Assembly (NCBI RefSeq): GCF_964355755.1
Contig: NC_092671.1
Span: forward strand, 1,592,501-1,656,500
Origin: Antedon mediterranea
Taxonomy: Eukaryota; Echinodermata; Crinoidea; Comatulida; Antedonidae
Length of the DNA stretch: 64,000 nt
Reading direction: 5' to 3'
The position numbers were made by a program, and so were the translations under genes. Shown here piece after piece: positions 12,492-25,179 of this stretch. The notes beneath the pieces are model-generated. The model was not told the DNA's origin. It searched no databases and saw only the letters and a list, made by a program, of their open reading frames with translations. Position 1 is the first letter of the stretch. Every line of letters begins with the position of its first letter.

Positions 12492-12636
12492 AATAAAGAT
12501 AATGTGTACATTTAATACATTAAAACATTCGTTGAAATTTGTAATAGAGACCTTTGACACAGAAAATCTGATGGATTATTTGTTTAGGTAGACAAACCAC
12601 GGTAGCATACTGGAAGCTTTTAACACTTTAAATAAA
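12492..12636 (+). terminator. Candidate poly(A) signals of the Frizzled transcript
   Basis: AATAAA hexamers occur at 12492-12497 and 12631-12636, about 280 and 420 nt after the Frizzled stop codon, in AT-rich 3' sequence. Which one is used cannot be told from sequence. Confidence 0.4.
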
Positions 12637-12639
12637 GAC

Positions 12640-13913
12640 AGTAGGTCGAGGCATCTTTCCACAATGCATTGCTGCTATAATCTCTTAACACATGTCCTTA
12701 CTAAAAATCTGTCTTACACGGAATAATTTAGGCCTATTTTAAACCTCTAAACTGTTATATTTACAAATGCAAAAAGTGCGCAAATATTTACTTGCGTTGA
12801 ATACGATTATTGGTTCAAAACCAATCAAAATATTCGTTTTAAATATATAAAATGTATAATATAATGTTAATAATATTGTTATATAATTTTAAATGTATTT
12901 CGATTTTTATTTGATTAAGTTTGTCCATTTATTGTGATATTTATACATATTGAAGATAAGAGAGAGAAAATAATAATACTTGATGATATGAATACAAGTG
13001 TGCATTGTCATTTTCTATGTCCCTGTTCTATTTATAAAGTGGTTGTAGAAGTTAAAATGTTCTACCGCTGTGAACGTAATTTGTCAATGTTTTGGTTTGC
13101 TGGGGAAACTGGCGGGATATTACTTTCTAGCATACGTTTAGTTGATAGAGAGTTTACATCATTACATCGTGACGTAATCGATTAAAACCATGAATTACCT
13201 GTGTCTATGTTATAACATAAATTATAGGTCTATTCAATTAAGATTAATTTTCATTTTAATATATTACATGATATTAGAATGTAAAGCGCCTGTATAGTGG
13301 TTATTAATAGCCATGACGTTTAGATGTGATATCGTCCAGTAACACAGTCAATATAACGCGCGCGCGCTGAGATTCAGATAATTATTTCGATCGACCTTTG
13401 TACGCGTTTGTTTATAAATAATACATGTGCCCTTTCGTGACAGGCATGCCCGTAAAACTGTTTTTTGGTATTCTTATATTTTTGCGTGATACTAGACTTC
13501 TTTCTATACTACGTAGCAGATAGTGAATTAAATTAATTTAGTAGGAAAACACATTTTATTTGGAATGTCCAAGTTATAGACAAGTTGTTGAAATTCCAAT
13601 TCGTCTAATTTGTCGTAAGCTATACGGCAACACAATAGAGGTATTAACACTCACGACCTCTGAATGCCCAATTAGTGAATAATCATTAGGCCAAATGAAT
13701 ACCCTCTACACATTGCTAAATACTCTGCTATTCACGGCGCTAAATACTACCTCTTACTGGATACAATACAATGGTGGAGTGAGACAGAGGCTTTACCTAA
13801 GTCCGGTATGGTGTGCCTCCTCATTGCCAGCTGGAACAATGGCGCTCCAAGTCCATTATTTTAACAACTTTAAGGCCTCATTAGTGCAAAAAACTCCCAA
13901 AACCACTCACTCA
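12640..13913. other. Intergenic, no gene seen
   Basis: AT-rich sequence. An alternating CG run (CGCGCGCG) is present near 13358. The stretch ends at the TCAA-type microsatellite that forms the LINE 3' end. Confidence 0.5.
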
Positions 13914-15420
13914 CTCAATCAATCAATCAATCAAAGTAACATTTATTTCTCTTCTTCTCTTTCATAGAATATAAAAATTAACAGTATATAAATATGATTG
14001 AAATAAGAGGGGCAACATTCCAAAAAAGCGAAGCTTGTATAAGGCAGCCCATAAAAACTGAAAAAAAACCCAGGACAACACGGGAACCGGAAACAGGACA
14101 AAAACAGTAATGAAGACTTTTAGTTTCAGGGTACCGAAAAGACTAAATATCAAAACTACAATGAGTGAAAGGATAATTACACATAACTAGATAAGAGGTG
14201 CCGTTTCAATTTAAAGGCCAGGTGCGGGCAAAAAAATTCTATTGATCATACATTCCAATAATTATCGATCTATAGTTTCCCCTATGTTTCATAATTTTTG
14301 GGATTTTATTTGTGTTACAGGAGCTTTTTGAAAATTAGCACTTTCATATCAGTGGGGGGGATAGTTCAAATTACACAGTAAAATCTCTATTCTTTTGTAC
14401 ACAAATTTTGAAAATAGAGAGGCATTTTAAAAAGCTATGAAAAATAAATAGTGTGGTAAAAAATGTTATCAGATGACTAAATATAGGTAATATAACTTGA
14501 ATTTTACATTTCTGGTATTTTTATTCAACTTCAGAATTTTATTTTCATGCTATAGCAAAAATTATCCACCGTATATCCACCATCTTTTTTCACCTTCTAG
14601 GGAGTCACCAGACATGTTATTACATTATGTTAACTACTGAAAAAAAGTCTTCCTGGATTTTTTGGCTGAATTTTGCCAAATTTTGTATGTGACCATATTA
14701 GGGGAAATTCATGGTTTTTCATCTTGATTTCTGTTACAAATATTTTATTTATGTACAATTAACCATATATTAATTTTAAAATTCATGCCTGTACCTGAGC
14801 TTTAAAAGAAAAACTTTTCTTAGACAAAGCACTTTTTATATTAACTGGTACGTTATCCCAGAGTTTAGGACCAGTGAACTTAATGCTATGTTTAAAAAGT
14901 AGTTTAAAAAAAAGGAATACGTATTTCATTTGCGCTCCGAGTTTTGTAGTTATGAAAATTAAGATTGAAACTAAATAAATCATCAAAGTGTGATGGCAGG
15001 ATCGAGTTTAGCCATGAATAAAGGAAAACACTTTGTTGAAGATGGTTAATATCCTGAATTTTAAGAAGACCAAATGAAGAAAATAAAGGATTGGAATGGG
15101 ATAAGGGAGGAGCATTTGCTATGTATCTTACGGTTTTCTTTTGTATCAATAACAGTTTGTCTAAGTAGGACGGGTATGTATTACCCCAAATAATATTACA
15201 GTAAGTGAGGTAAGGGAGGATTAGTGAACAGTAAAAAATCCGGAATGTTTTGATGGATGAAAGATGATAATCTATATATGATACCAGAACTTTTGGATAT
15301 TTTGTTTTCGACTTGAGTAATCTGATGTTTCCAATTTAGTTTACTGTCCAGATAAACACCAAGACATTTAGTTTTCTCAACAAAGGTATTAATTGATCTT
15401 TAATTTTTAGTTTGAAAGTA
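13914..15420 (-). mobile_element. CR1/jockey-like LINE, 3' part, decayed
   Basis: Reading the minus strand, 15400-15150 encodes reverse-transcriptase C-terminal wording (KCLGVYLDSKLNWK, then KISKSSGIIYRL). It continues through 15149-14904 (VRYIANAPPLSHSNPLF, then FHNYKTRSANEIR) and, after a frameshift, 14986-14783 (GPKLWDNVPVN, then a stop). This is the typical thumb-to-tail region of CR1/jockey-class LINEs. Downstream, 14160-13914 looks like the 3' UTR and ends in AATAAATG followed by a (TGAT)n microsatellite, as such LINEs often do. The copy is 5'-truncated and frameshifted, so it cannot be active. The 14160-14780 segment may be UTR or a nested insertion. Confidence 0.8.
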
Positions 15421-17419
15421 CTCAATTATGTGTTATTTTGTTTCCATAAAAAAAGCCATCACTGCGGAGAGTACCGTACTTCTTTTTGTCCCGACTCCTC
15501 TCCCGTACCCCATGTTTGTCTCTAGCTTTTCGCAAATCCATTTATTTGGTCAAAATCACAAATTTCAATACAAATAAGAGATTTAAAATGATATTAAAGA
15601 CAATCATAGATATAGACAATAGAATAGACATTCATCCCTATAAATCTAAAACTGTCCCAATATTTTGGTAACTTAGAACTCATTTTCATACCAAACATGG
15701 TAGTGAATACGGTACATTAAGGGTGGTAATTGTATCTGTATTACGCACGCGTGAATGCGCTCTGGTCGCTAAATTGTTTATCTAATTCGCTTGCATCGCT
15801 GTCCTCTTCTAGGCCTTGTAGCTATAACATCCTAATTATTTAGGCGGAATTTAATAACGTTTCTTAATGAGTTTTCTGGGTAGATTAATAGGCCCATTTC
15901 AAAGAAAATCTTATGCCTACTATAGGCCCAGTATTATTTTTTCCACATTTCAAAAAGGACGATTTTTACGCGTCTGTATGCGTTGCGTGCGGCACTGCGC
16001 AAAAACGCAGCCGAGACTTCCTGATGATAAAATTGTTTTATCAACATTACAATCACGAAATACACTAATGTGGTTGTCATATACCAGTTCGTTATATTTA
16101 ACACTCCAGGGTTAAATTGTCTTCAAAAACGTTACATAACAATTTCTAAAGGTGATCTATTTAGAGATCTTGTGGGAACATTAGAACCCAATTAACAACA
16201 ATACGGCTTACAACTCAATTCAACAATAAGTCAGTAGTCCTTGTGGTACACGGATAATGTGTCTAATTGTACTGCGCTTGTGTCGATCCGGTCAGCTCAG
16301 AGTCCGATCGTTTTTACCTATTCAAAGTAATCACTTGGTGTTGGGCTTCTGAGTGTTTTCTGATGTTGTTCACGTATTTAGTGTAAATAAGCTATGACCT
16401 CTGAGGTACATAACATAATGACCCCTGGTATGAATTTGACAACATGGTACCGTATTCCATGCATTGAAGTTAAAACAAATATCATGTTGATGTAGTTTAA
16501 GCAGACAGAATATGATTTAGCCTATGGTAATAACATATTTATGATTTTTTTTATTGATTTTTATAACTATTTTTACACAGACATTAGTCCTAAACAATAT
16601 ACTAATATTTGTGCATCTTTCCACAAAAAATATTGATATTAATATATTATAACATTAATGAATAATATAATATTATTATTATTATAATTTCATACGATAT
16701 TTATTTAAAAATAAACTATTTATGATCTTTTGAATATACTATTTGTTCCGTTTATCCTTCAACATTATAGACCTATCTGACATTGTTTTGTAGCCGTAGG
16801 CCTATGTTATTACATGCCTATTGTTTGTGTACAAATATCGGCATCAACAGCAGGCCGTAATGTCATGATAATCAATACATTAACATTACTAAGTTTAGAA
16901 ATAAACAAAACATTAATTTCATTGTTTCATTACTTTTTTTAAATTTATTTATAGTTCCATTATTGCTACCCAAAATTTTATTTAATTTTAGAATATAGAC
17001 TAGATTTGTATTAATGGTTACTTAAAAAAATATAGGCCTATCTTGTTTTGAAGACGATTGGGCATCAATATCCAAATTATAATTTACTCCGCCATATTAA
17101 TTTGGAATTTATAATCACAATTAACCGATAAATAAAATAGACCACTCAACCAGCTGATGCTAACATGTAGAAAACACTAGAAAGTGGTTATGAATGAACC
17201 GTCCTTCAAAATAGACTATTATGCGAAGGTCATACCATCATTAGACATCATGTGTGGATTTTAATATCGCGATATTGTGATTGGTTATTAGTAATAAGTG
17301 TATTTTTATAAAATTCTCTATTTCTTGCCGTTCGCATTTTTAATTATTATTAATCAGGCGAACCAACTTGACTTTATGAATCATTTAGAACCATACTTAG
17401 GCATGTATCCGTTCAGAGA
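15421..17419. other. Intergenic, no gene seen
   Basis: AT-rich sequence, with TAGGCCTA words near 16799 and 17034 and a TATT/ATTATT-rich patch near 16640-16700. No coding region is supportable. Confidence 0.5.
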
Positions 17420-17760
17420 AAGCCCAGTTTGTGAGTTGAGAAGAAGCGTTAAGAAAGAGAACGTTACGTTAGAGTAGTGAAAGTAGAGTTGGGAGGGAAT
17501 TTAAAATTGAGTGAGAGAAGAATTAAGGGAACGAAGTGGTCGAAGACTTGAGTTGAGTGAAAGGAGAGTTCTCTTTCTTAAAAGAAAGAGAATGAATTTA
17601 ACATTAAGTGGTAGAAGAGTTAAGAGAACGAAGTGGTCGAAGTTACTTGAGTTGAGTGAAAGGAGAGTTAAAAGAGAACGAATTTAACATTGAGGAAGAG
17701 AAGAGTTAAAAGAATAAAGAATAAGTATTTTGTTTAGTAAGAAGAAGAATTAAACGATAT
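17420..17760 (+). repeat. Purine-rich tract with 97-bp direct duplication
   Basis: The plus strand is almost all A and G for about 340 bases. A block beginning AACGAAGTGGTCGAAG at 17530 recurs at 17627, each followed by CTTGAGTTGAGTGAAAGGAG. A smaller motif (AGAGTTAAGAGAA and variants) recurs throughout. No coding sense is apparent. A tract of this kind could form non-B DNA, but that is only an inference. Confidence 0.65.
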
Positions 17761-18842
17761 TATGGCTGTCATGACAATTAGTTAGAAGGTTTACAGTAGC
17801 AATATCATACGTTATTGAAAAACTCGCAATGATTCAACATGAAGTGCCTATCACTTATAAGACCATTATTACAAATAATAAGATTGTTGTAGACAGCATT
17901 CGATGATTGATAATGTTTATTATTACTTAAATTACCAACTTTCTTCCCAACCTGACAGTCCAAGTATCCCTTTATTAAACATGTAGTATCATCACCGTAT
18001 TATCAGTAACAGTACCGTTTCAAACTTAATTTCAAAGATATAATTAAATGAATGTTTGTCTGTGAGTCGATATGCCTGAACATTTAATCGAGTTCATATT
18101 GATAGATCGTGACTTAACTCGTATTTTATGTTGTCAATCATATTCAATGGCAATTGTATTGTAATATATAGTAGTAGGCCTACTACGCATAGACTGATTT
18201 TATATGCAGGAATTAAACAAATGACGCCGTCTTAATAATGATAAACCGTGTTGTAATACCTTAAATTGGAATAATCTAATGTTTCGTTGGCTGTATATAA
18301 TCATAAAATAGGCCTCACAAGCGTAATATTGTATATGCTGCGAACCACGCTATTTTTCGTTAATTAACGGTTTTTCACTACAAAATATAATTCTTTAAAA
18401 AGGTACAAAATGATGCCAAGTAGGCCTACACTTTAATATAGAACTACAGGTTTAAATATCTGTTGGCCCACGTAAATATCACATTCGAAAGACATGCAAT
18501 TCTCTGAAGTAGGCATATAATATTTTCCTATTTGTTTTTGCCAAGTAGTTTTCTACCGATAAAGAAGTAATAATTGCTCATAAACTACTGTGCAGTATAA
18601 ATAAGCATAACTTATCACCTAATTGTTTGCTCAATAAACTTGTAGGTGTCGATAAGTGATTGGGGTGATAAGCAAGCACTTCTTAATATAACGTCAATGT
18701 CAGTTTGAAATTGTTAGGCAATTAGACAGGTTACGAGAGACATTTTAGTTGGGGGAAAGGGGGAGGTGGTGTGGGGTACGGCGGAATCCGATTATTTGGT
18801 CGTGTCGGGAAGGCACATTCCCCACTGTAAGATACCATTTGT
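17761..18842. other. Intergenic, no gene seen
   Basis: AT-rich, with TAGGCCTA words near 18177 and 18421. An imperfect hairpin around 18608-18680 pairs cttatcacct with ggggtgataag. Confidence 0.45.
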
Positions 18843-18904
18843 TAAGCTCTGTCTATACACTTTGCGACAAAAAAAACTTGTTTGATAGTGTAGACAGAGC
18901 TTTA
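18843..18904. mobile_element. MITE family A, short internally deleted copy
   Basis: Only the ends of family A remain here: TAAGCTCTGTCTATACAC on the left and its inverted partner GTGTAGACAGAGCTTTA on the right, with about 27 bp between them. The terminal repeats match the longer copies at 25039, 26804, 47500 and 51926. Confidence 0.75.
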
Positions 18905-19178
18905 GTCTATCTGAAATTATTGAGTGGAATAACGTTATACCTGCATTGTAATAATTAAACCCACCAAGACAATGACGTTAAGTGAAAAGAATAAGTAATT
19001 TCAACGTTTTTTGATTAAATGTTATTAGTTGTGTTTTATCTTTTTGTCAATGGTAGTGAAATTTACATAAACATGGATGGTCGAATCACTACAGTGGTCT
19101 CATTTTTAATTACTAAATAAAACTTTATTAGTTCACCTCGAAGTATCCACGATATTTAATCATATAATAACATTTTAT

Positions 19179-19208
19179 GGCAAACGATTGCAAACGATTG
19201 CAAACGGG
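19179..19208 (+). repeat. 11-bp tandem repeat, about three copies
   Basis: GCAAACGATT is repeated around 19180-19208 with perfect identity between copies. It is a short local duplication. Confidence 0.6.
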
Positions 19209-19362
19209 AACAATGTTTTTTATGATCTAGAACAACAAATGCAACAATTTTATCTAATTAATGTTTTATAAAGTAAGGATCACAATTATTACGTAACATT
19301 TACCGGTTAGGTCAGTGTCCTACTATTGCGCCCTTGATATAAACAAGGCCATATAGATGGCT

Positions 19363-20046
19363 GCAGTCGCGTGCTCATTAGTGTTTACCGACCGACGGAC
19401 CAACCTACCAACTGACTGAAATTACTGAACATGTTTAAAAATTGACATTTATATTTTTTTAATTTACACGTGCGTAGCCTGTCACTTTTGACGTGCTCGT
19501 ATAACGTAATTTCGAGTCTCAAGGAAACAGAAATCGGGCAAAAAGAGTGCGCAATAACATTTAGTGCGCGCGCAAAAATCTGCGCACTCATGGCAATTTT
19601 GTAAACGCTTAAAATTGCCTGAAACGTACTCTTATTTCATCGAAAATAAGTTTTGAAAATTTTAAGCGCGCGTACGCGCGCATGCGTTACGCACGTAATT
19701 GTATTGCCATATGATGATTTATGCCCTGAAATTTATGAGTACCAAATTTTATTTAATTGTGATTCATGGTTGTGAAGATTACAAACATGATTTCGTTAAA
19801 TCGTGCGTAGACCGCGTAATTTTTTATTGCACACCGTGAAAACATAACCACATCGATTCCTGGCCATAAGGAATATAGGCATACTGTGAAAAATTGACTT
19901 AGCTAGATTAAACTGATATCAAGATAAGGTCAGAAAGCGATAAAACGCATAGTGATACCGGACCGACAGACAGACCGACAGACCGACAGACCGACCGACC
20001 GACCGACCGATATAGTGAATATAGAGTCGCGTCCACGCGACTAAAA
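19363..20046. mobile_element. CpG-rich TIR element candidate with GACC/GACA repeat end
   Basis: The right end carries (GACCGACA)n and (GACC)n repeats at about 19970-20010, followed by GAGTCGCGTCCACGCGACTA. The left end has CAGTCGCGTGCTC followed by TTTACCGACCGACGGACC, roughly the inverse order. Between them the interior is rich in CpG (for example GCGCGCGTACGCGCGCATGCG near 19665-19685), unlike its surroundings. No long frame encodes a transposase. Ends are approximate and the superfamily is unknown. Confidence 0.5.
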
Positions 20047-20156
20047 ATGAATAAGAAAATACGGAAATACACGTACAGTATCACAACAGGGCTACAGTGT
20101 AGGCAAAGGTGTCTATTCCAAACTTGTTTTTTGGCTGAAAATTATTTGCTTTAAGA

Positions 20157-20228
20157 TTGGTTCCCATTAAGTACGCAGCGCAAGGGCGTAAGCGCAACGC
20201 ACGTATTGACCAATCATGACGCGATGGA
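20157..20228. mobile_element. MITE family B, partial copy
   Basis: TTGGTTCCCATTAAGTACGC is followed by the family B core (GCAAGGGCGTAAGCG, then TTGACCAATCATGACGCGATGG). The inverted right end found in complete copies is not recognisable here. Confidence 0.6.
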
Positions 20229-20848
20229 ATCGCTTAAATCCTTGACCAAGCTCCTAGCAACTGTGCTAAGCGTAAAATCGGCCATGGTGAATATATATCT
20301 ATCTATAAATGAATGATAATGTTGATTACAGTTTAACTAATACGCAAGGTTCTGGCTTGAAAATTATAGGTGACCTATATCGACAAGGTAGTCTATAGAG
20401 AGAGAACATAAAATATATACTTGAACATGATGTTAACAGCTTTGTTTATTGTCATAGCTCACGAGGGGTTCTACTGCCAATCATAATGATTGACATTATA
20501 AACTTTTTCACATTATTGACTTTGAATGTACTCAGAAAATAGCCTGATGTTAGTTACACAGGTTAAAACACAACAATACCCTAACCAACTTTGTCCATTG
20601 TTTACGATGTTGTGGCTAGTTTCGTTCACGCCAAAAGCTTCCATAATCGACGCCTCGTTACCGATATTAAATAAAACCATTTTCTTAATTCATTGTAATT
20701 ATTTGTCAAGTTATTCGCCTGGTTAACGACAAACAGGATATCTAACTGTTATATTTACCCACTTGGCTGCAGACACTGTGTGTTTTATTATCAATATATT
20801 GGCACCATAAGTTGACAGATGTATCCATACGAATTTGTAAATTAAGCG

Positions 20849-20954
20849 TGGTTTCTACTAGAGACGCAACGCAAGTGCAACGCAAGCGAGTTGTTGACCA
20901 ATGACAAGCCACTATTTGAATAATCCATCGCTTGTGATTGATCAAATCAATTAC
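20849..20954. mobile_element. MITE family B, partial copy
   Basis: GTGGTTTCTACTAGAGACGC is followed by ACGCAAGTGCAACGCAAGCG, TTGACCAATGACAAGCC and ATCGCTTGTGATTG, in the order of family B. The outer right terminal repeat has been lost or has diverged. Confidence 0.55.
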
Positions 20955-20999
20955 TTTTGGTACGAAGCTTCTGCTGCATCGCAAATCCACCGGCTTTTT

Positions 21000-22068
21000 T
21001 CTCCGCTGACTTGATTTTATTCATTCAAAAGTTTCACTTTACTACCAAAACCTGAAATAACTGTCCTGTCCGTATCCTCTTTCATCCCATTTCGGTCCAT
21101 GTAATGAAATAATTGAAGGCCCTACATCTATTCAGTACCAACAAAAAATAGTGATATCTAATAATCTTTCGAAAAGGGATTTCATGAAAAGGATGAGCAA
21201 TACATCTTTAGAACTTTTATAGGAAAAAACATTCATGAAAATTGAATTAATCTACCAATCTAACAACTGCCCTATAACCTCAGGATAGACGTCGAAGTAT
21301 TCTGTTGTAATACCCTCGTCGTCATTGGCGATTGGTTATGGAAAGGTTAGATATAAATAAAGATAAATTTGTAATATTTAATAAAATGTTTTATGAATAA
21401 GTTTATTATTTGATTGTATACCCCATTCACTTTGCTTACGAGTCCATTACATGTAGACATACACAGTCCTAGTATTTCCACGTTATAATACAAGTAGACG
21501 TAAAGTATGGTACACAGTAGTATTTTCAACGATTTAGCTCTCTCTATTATTTACAGTACGTATAGTGTACCAACGTAAACCACCAGTCAGCATTTACCCT
21601 ATTATCACGACAACGTTCTTTTGTCAAAACGTTATCGTAAATAGAATTGAAATTGTTTCACCTTGCTCGTTTGTTATTGATTTAAAATTTAATTGAGTGG
21701 AAAAAAGCACGAGATTGCTGAACGTGTCAAAGGTCATACACTACATGTGGATGTTAACATTTTCCAATCTGGTTAGTATTCAGTCAACCAAGTTTTGGAT
21801 TTCAACTGTCATGATGTCTATAGAATGGGAACTTTTGTCCGCTTTTTAAACATGCATTTTGGATGGTCAAAACTAGAAATATGGAATAATAATATGGTAT
21901 TATAAATTGGTTAATGACATATAACTTTTTTTAATGAAAATGTTCAATGTGCTACATGGCTTGTGCAACTCCATACTTTTTGGTAGAGAGGTCTTGAAAA
22001 GATTGTAAAAACAATGGTAGCCCAGATGCCTCTTAATGTTATGAAATGGGCGCTACGATACAATAGTA
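21000..22068. other. Intergenic, no gene seen
   Basis: AT-rich sequence with short open frames only. No splice-site-bounded coding segment was found. Confidence 0.5.
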
Positions 22069-22229
22069 TGGGGTGCCATAAGCAGCAAATGTGTATGTGT
22101 GTTAAACACAAGGTGTGTGGTTGTAAAAAATGTACGTGTTGGCCTACATTTAAAATGTGTGTTTGTGCACAATTGCAAAATGTATTTGTACATTTCAAAA
22201 TGTACAGTTTTGTTGCTTATGACGCCCCA
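22069..22229. mobile_element. 161-bp MITE flanked by TA (family D)
   Basis: The left end TGGGGTGCCATAAGCAGCAA is matched in inverse at the right end (TTGTTGCTTATGACGCCCCA). Both ends are flanked directly by TA, the target duplication of Tc1/mariner-type elements. The TGTG-rich interior gives open frames on both strands by composition. I saw no second copy in the window. Confidence 0.7.
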
Positions 22230-22827
22230 TACAAATGGGACCTGTGTGAGTTGATTAAGTTGCGTGTCTGAATAGTGTTATTTTTTGAATATTTATGAAT
22301 TTGTGTTATAAAAATTCTGTTGAATAAAGGTATGGTTCTTTTTAAAGATACGTAAGTATAGAGGAAGCGATATAGATATAACGTAACAGACGTATAGTTA
22401 AGAAATACAAAATCTATAATAATAGGTGACCTATATTAATTGAGGCTAATCTACAATCCCATCTGCTCTAATCTATCTTTTCTTAATTCCTCGGCTTCGA
22501 TGCTTCCGATGCTGAACCCATGTCCAGATTGTCTTGTCCTCACTCTCACGACAATATTGACAGAAGGGCGTACCACTTGAATATTATCATTTGTGGGTCT
22601 TTTATTATCATCACCCACCCATCCTGTAGGCCTATTGTCATCAAATATCGAATCGTTCTTTCACATCCTGCGGTAGCGGTTCACGAGTCATGTGGCCTAA
22701 CTATTACTATTTAGCTACAGTAGCTCTTTATACAAAATTGGACGGTTTTTAATCAGAAGGTGTCGTACTTTTAATCACGACCCTCGGCATGAGTGTATGT
22801 GGGCCTATTTAGCGCAGATTTTTCAAA

Positions 22828-22990
22828 CTTGATTCCCACCTAGGACGCAAAGCAAGGGCGTCGTACGCGCAAAGCAATATTGACCAATCAACCTATTGAC
22901 AGTAGCAGAATCGGGTGGACCGATTCGAACGATAGTTGGGTACGGTGTTCGTGCAGCGTTTGCATTTTAATTGCGTTAGTGGGAACCAAG
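22828..22990. mobile_element. MITE family B, near-complete copy
   Basis: The left end CTTGATTCCCACCTAGGACG and the right end GCGTTAGTGGGAACCAAG are inverted partners. The core CAAAGCAAGGGCG and TTGACCAATCAACC follows the family order. About 163 bp. Confidence 0.7.
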
Positions 22991-23659
22991 AAGTTTGTTA
23001 ATAAGAATACTATATAATATTACGTAAGTTTAACGCGCATAATATAAATGATATCCGTTATATTATTTGATGTGCTTATCCGTAATAGCCTTAGAATATT
23101 AAGCCGAATAATAAACATGTCTCAAGAAGATAGATAGTCTAATGATGTTAAGACCTTCTTCAAATACTTTGGATTAACTCTTTGTATTGCGTTCTAAGCC
23201 CAAACTCAAGTGGCCTAACGAATAATGAGGATTCTGCGTCGAGAGGTTGCTAGCGTCGATAAGAAGGCTAGAATATCGAGGGTTAAGAGTGTTTTCGTGG
23301 TGGGTCAGGGCAGCTGTGTATGCTAACACAATCGAGGGCCTTCAATTCTAGATCATTCGTCCTTGCAATAATGTATCGATAAATATATTAGGCCGATCTA
23401 ATATCTCCGTTAAAAATAATATTTTGGTAAAACACGAATCCGTACAAGACACTTCCAATTACTTTTAATACCCCTTCCCTTTAGTGGATGATGGTGTAGG
23501 CACTGTTTAGCAATGATGGTCATTTGGTACCCGGCCTACTTTGAGTTTGTGAACCCAGCATACATTCCATCAAGTGACCGTTGTCCACCTTTAAGACTCG
23601 ATAACATTTGGTCGATGATTAAAATAACAACTGAGCTATCAGCACATTTCCTTTGAGGA

Positions 23660-23790
23660 TTTTATGATCCATCGCGTCGTCGTGATTGGTCAAATTACTT
23701 GCGTTGCGCGCTTTATGCGTCCTTGTGTTGCGCGCTTTATGCGTCCTTGTGTTGGGCGCTGTATGTGTCCTAGTGTCAACCAATCTTTAG
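23660..23790. mobile_element. MITE family B, half copy with 24-bp triplication
   Basis: The right half of family B is present (GATCCATCGCG, GTGATTGGTCAAATTACTTGCG). Its terminal part is repeated three times with a 24-bp period, TTGCGCGCTTTATGCGTCCT at 23704 and 23728, then a diverged unit at 23752. Internal amplification of a MITE end is unusual. Confidence 0.6.
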
Positions 23791-24391
23791 TATGAACTAA
23801 GCTAGCTATAGACCTACACTTATTGGTTTCCTGAACAAATCCTCAAAATGTTCTATATATATTCCTTCCATGATCTGGTGCTTTTCGTGACGACAAATTA
23901 TTATTACTAACTATTACATAAAACTATCTTACATTTAGGAGGCCTACCTTGTCTTCCAAAGACACAATATATTATAGGCCTTGTTGTCGAAATAATTAAA
24001 TAATTGGAAATTATAGTAGGCCTATTGTTGTGAAATAAATTGGCGGTAATGTTTTCGTAATTGTTGTAATTATTTATGATTTTTTAAGCAAAAGTAAAAA
24101 ATACAAAAAAAAAATGGTGTAGGAGACAATGGTGTGTAGATGTACCATACAGATTGTTTTAAGATGGCCTAATGACATGTCAACCAGTATGGTTTCCCAC
24201 ACGTTCCTTCATTAAGAAGAATCCATTGAAAAATATTCCTTTGTTTGCTGCAACTATCCAGTTTGATTTACAATAGAGATTATCCGTGTTTTCATTATGG
24301 CTATTGATTGGCAGACAAGATACTATTTGAATGATGACATAATTAATGACCAAGCAATCTTGTCTGCCTTCCCAATACAGAAAATAATTCA

Positions 24392-24548
24392 TTAGTTCCC
24401 GCTCTAGGACGCAACGCAAGGACGTAAGCGCCGCAATTAATTTTGACCAATCACGACGCGCGCGATGGATCATCCGAACTGTCGCTTGTGATTGGTCGAA
24501 TTCTACCTCACTTGCGTAATGCCTACGTCTTTGTGTTGCGCTTTATTG
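24392..24548. mobile_element. MITE family B copy
   Basis: TTAGTTCCCGCTCTAGGACG starts the element. The core runs GCAACGCAAGGACGTAAGCG, TTGACCAATCACGACGCG, then GTCGCTTGTGATTGGTCG and TTGTGTTGCGC. The far right terminal repeat has decayed, so the end is approximate. Confidence 0.6.
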
Positions 24549-24922
24549 GTGCAGTACGGACTCAAATAAAGAGGGCGCTATGTTAACTCGATTTTTGTTG
24601 CAATAACCGTATGCCAACTTCTTTTCATACATGAAAATTAAGTTAGGTTTCATGTTTTCAACACTCTCAATATCTCTCTATTCACTATAAAAAAAAACAA
24701 ATTACAAACAATAGTGGAGGATTCGAACTAAATATTGTTTGTGCTAACCATAGGCGTGCACGTTTAAAATAAATATTAATCCTGATAGTTATTATGCCTC
24801 AAGGTGTTTAATCATAAGTAATTGACCAAGTTGGTTTTCGATTTTACCGCCAATATACGGTACGGTATGCCTACCTGTCTTTGGGTTATTACCCAATTAT
24901 CCGATAAATTGTCTCCTTAAAC

Positions 24923-24958
24923 CATAGAGATATTATAGTGAACTATAATATCTCTATG
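24923..24958. repeat. Perfect 17-bp-arm palindrome (hairpin E1)
   Basis: CATAGAGATATTATAGT is followed by a 2-nt loop and its exact reverse complement. A related hairpin lies at 29056-29089. This could be a minimal MITE or a recombination-prone palindrome. Confidence 0.8.
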
Positions 24959-25038
24959 CTTAAACAAAAGCTGAGTTAAATCCCGACATCGAAGTCTGAA
25001 TTATTTATGACAATTAGTATTAGTGAATTCATGCGTAC

Positions 25039-25178
25039 TTAAGCTCTGTCTACACTATCAAATTAGCCATATATGGCAGAGATGTGCCCAAATACGGTAG
25101 TGATATGACATCATCATGTCCATATAGGCACATCACAGCTTTTGTCACATGAAGTTTGATAGTGTGGACAAGGCTTTA
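25039..25178. mobile_element. MITE family A copy
   Basis: TTAAGCTCTGTCTACACTAT and TAGTGTGGACAAGGCTTTA are inverted ends. The interior carries the family signature CAAATACGGTAGTGATATGA and ATCATGTCCATATAGGCACA. About 140 bp. Confidence 0.75.
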
Positions 25179-25179
25179 G

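Noticed and set aside
14904-15149. Stand-alone gene for an 81-residue protein
   Set aside because: The wording is the C-terminal part of a LINE reverse transcriptase; neighbouring frames continue it with frameshifts.
21944-22271. Overlapping 84- and 85-codon frames on both strands, Cys-rich
   Set aside because: They fall on the TG-rich interior of MITE D; composition explains them.
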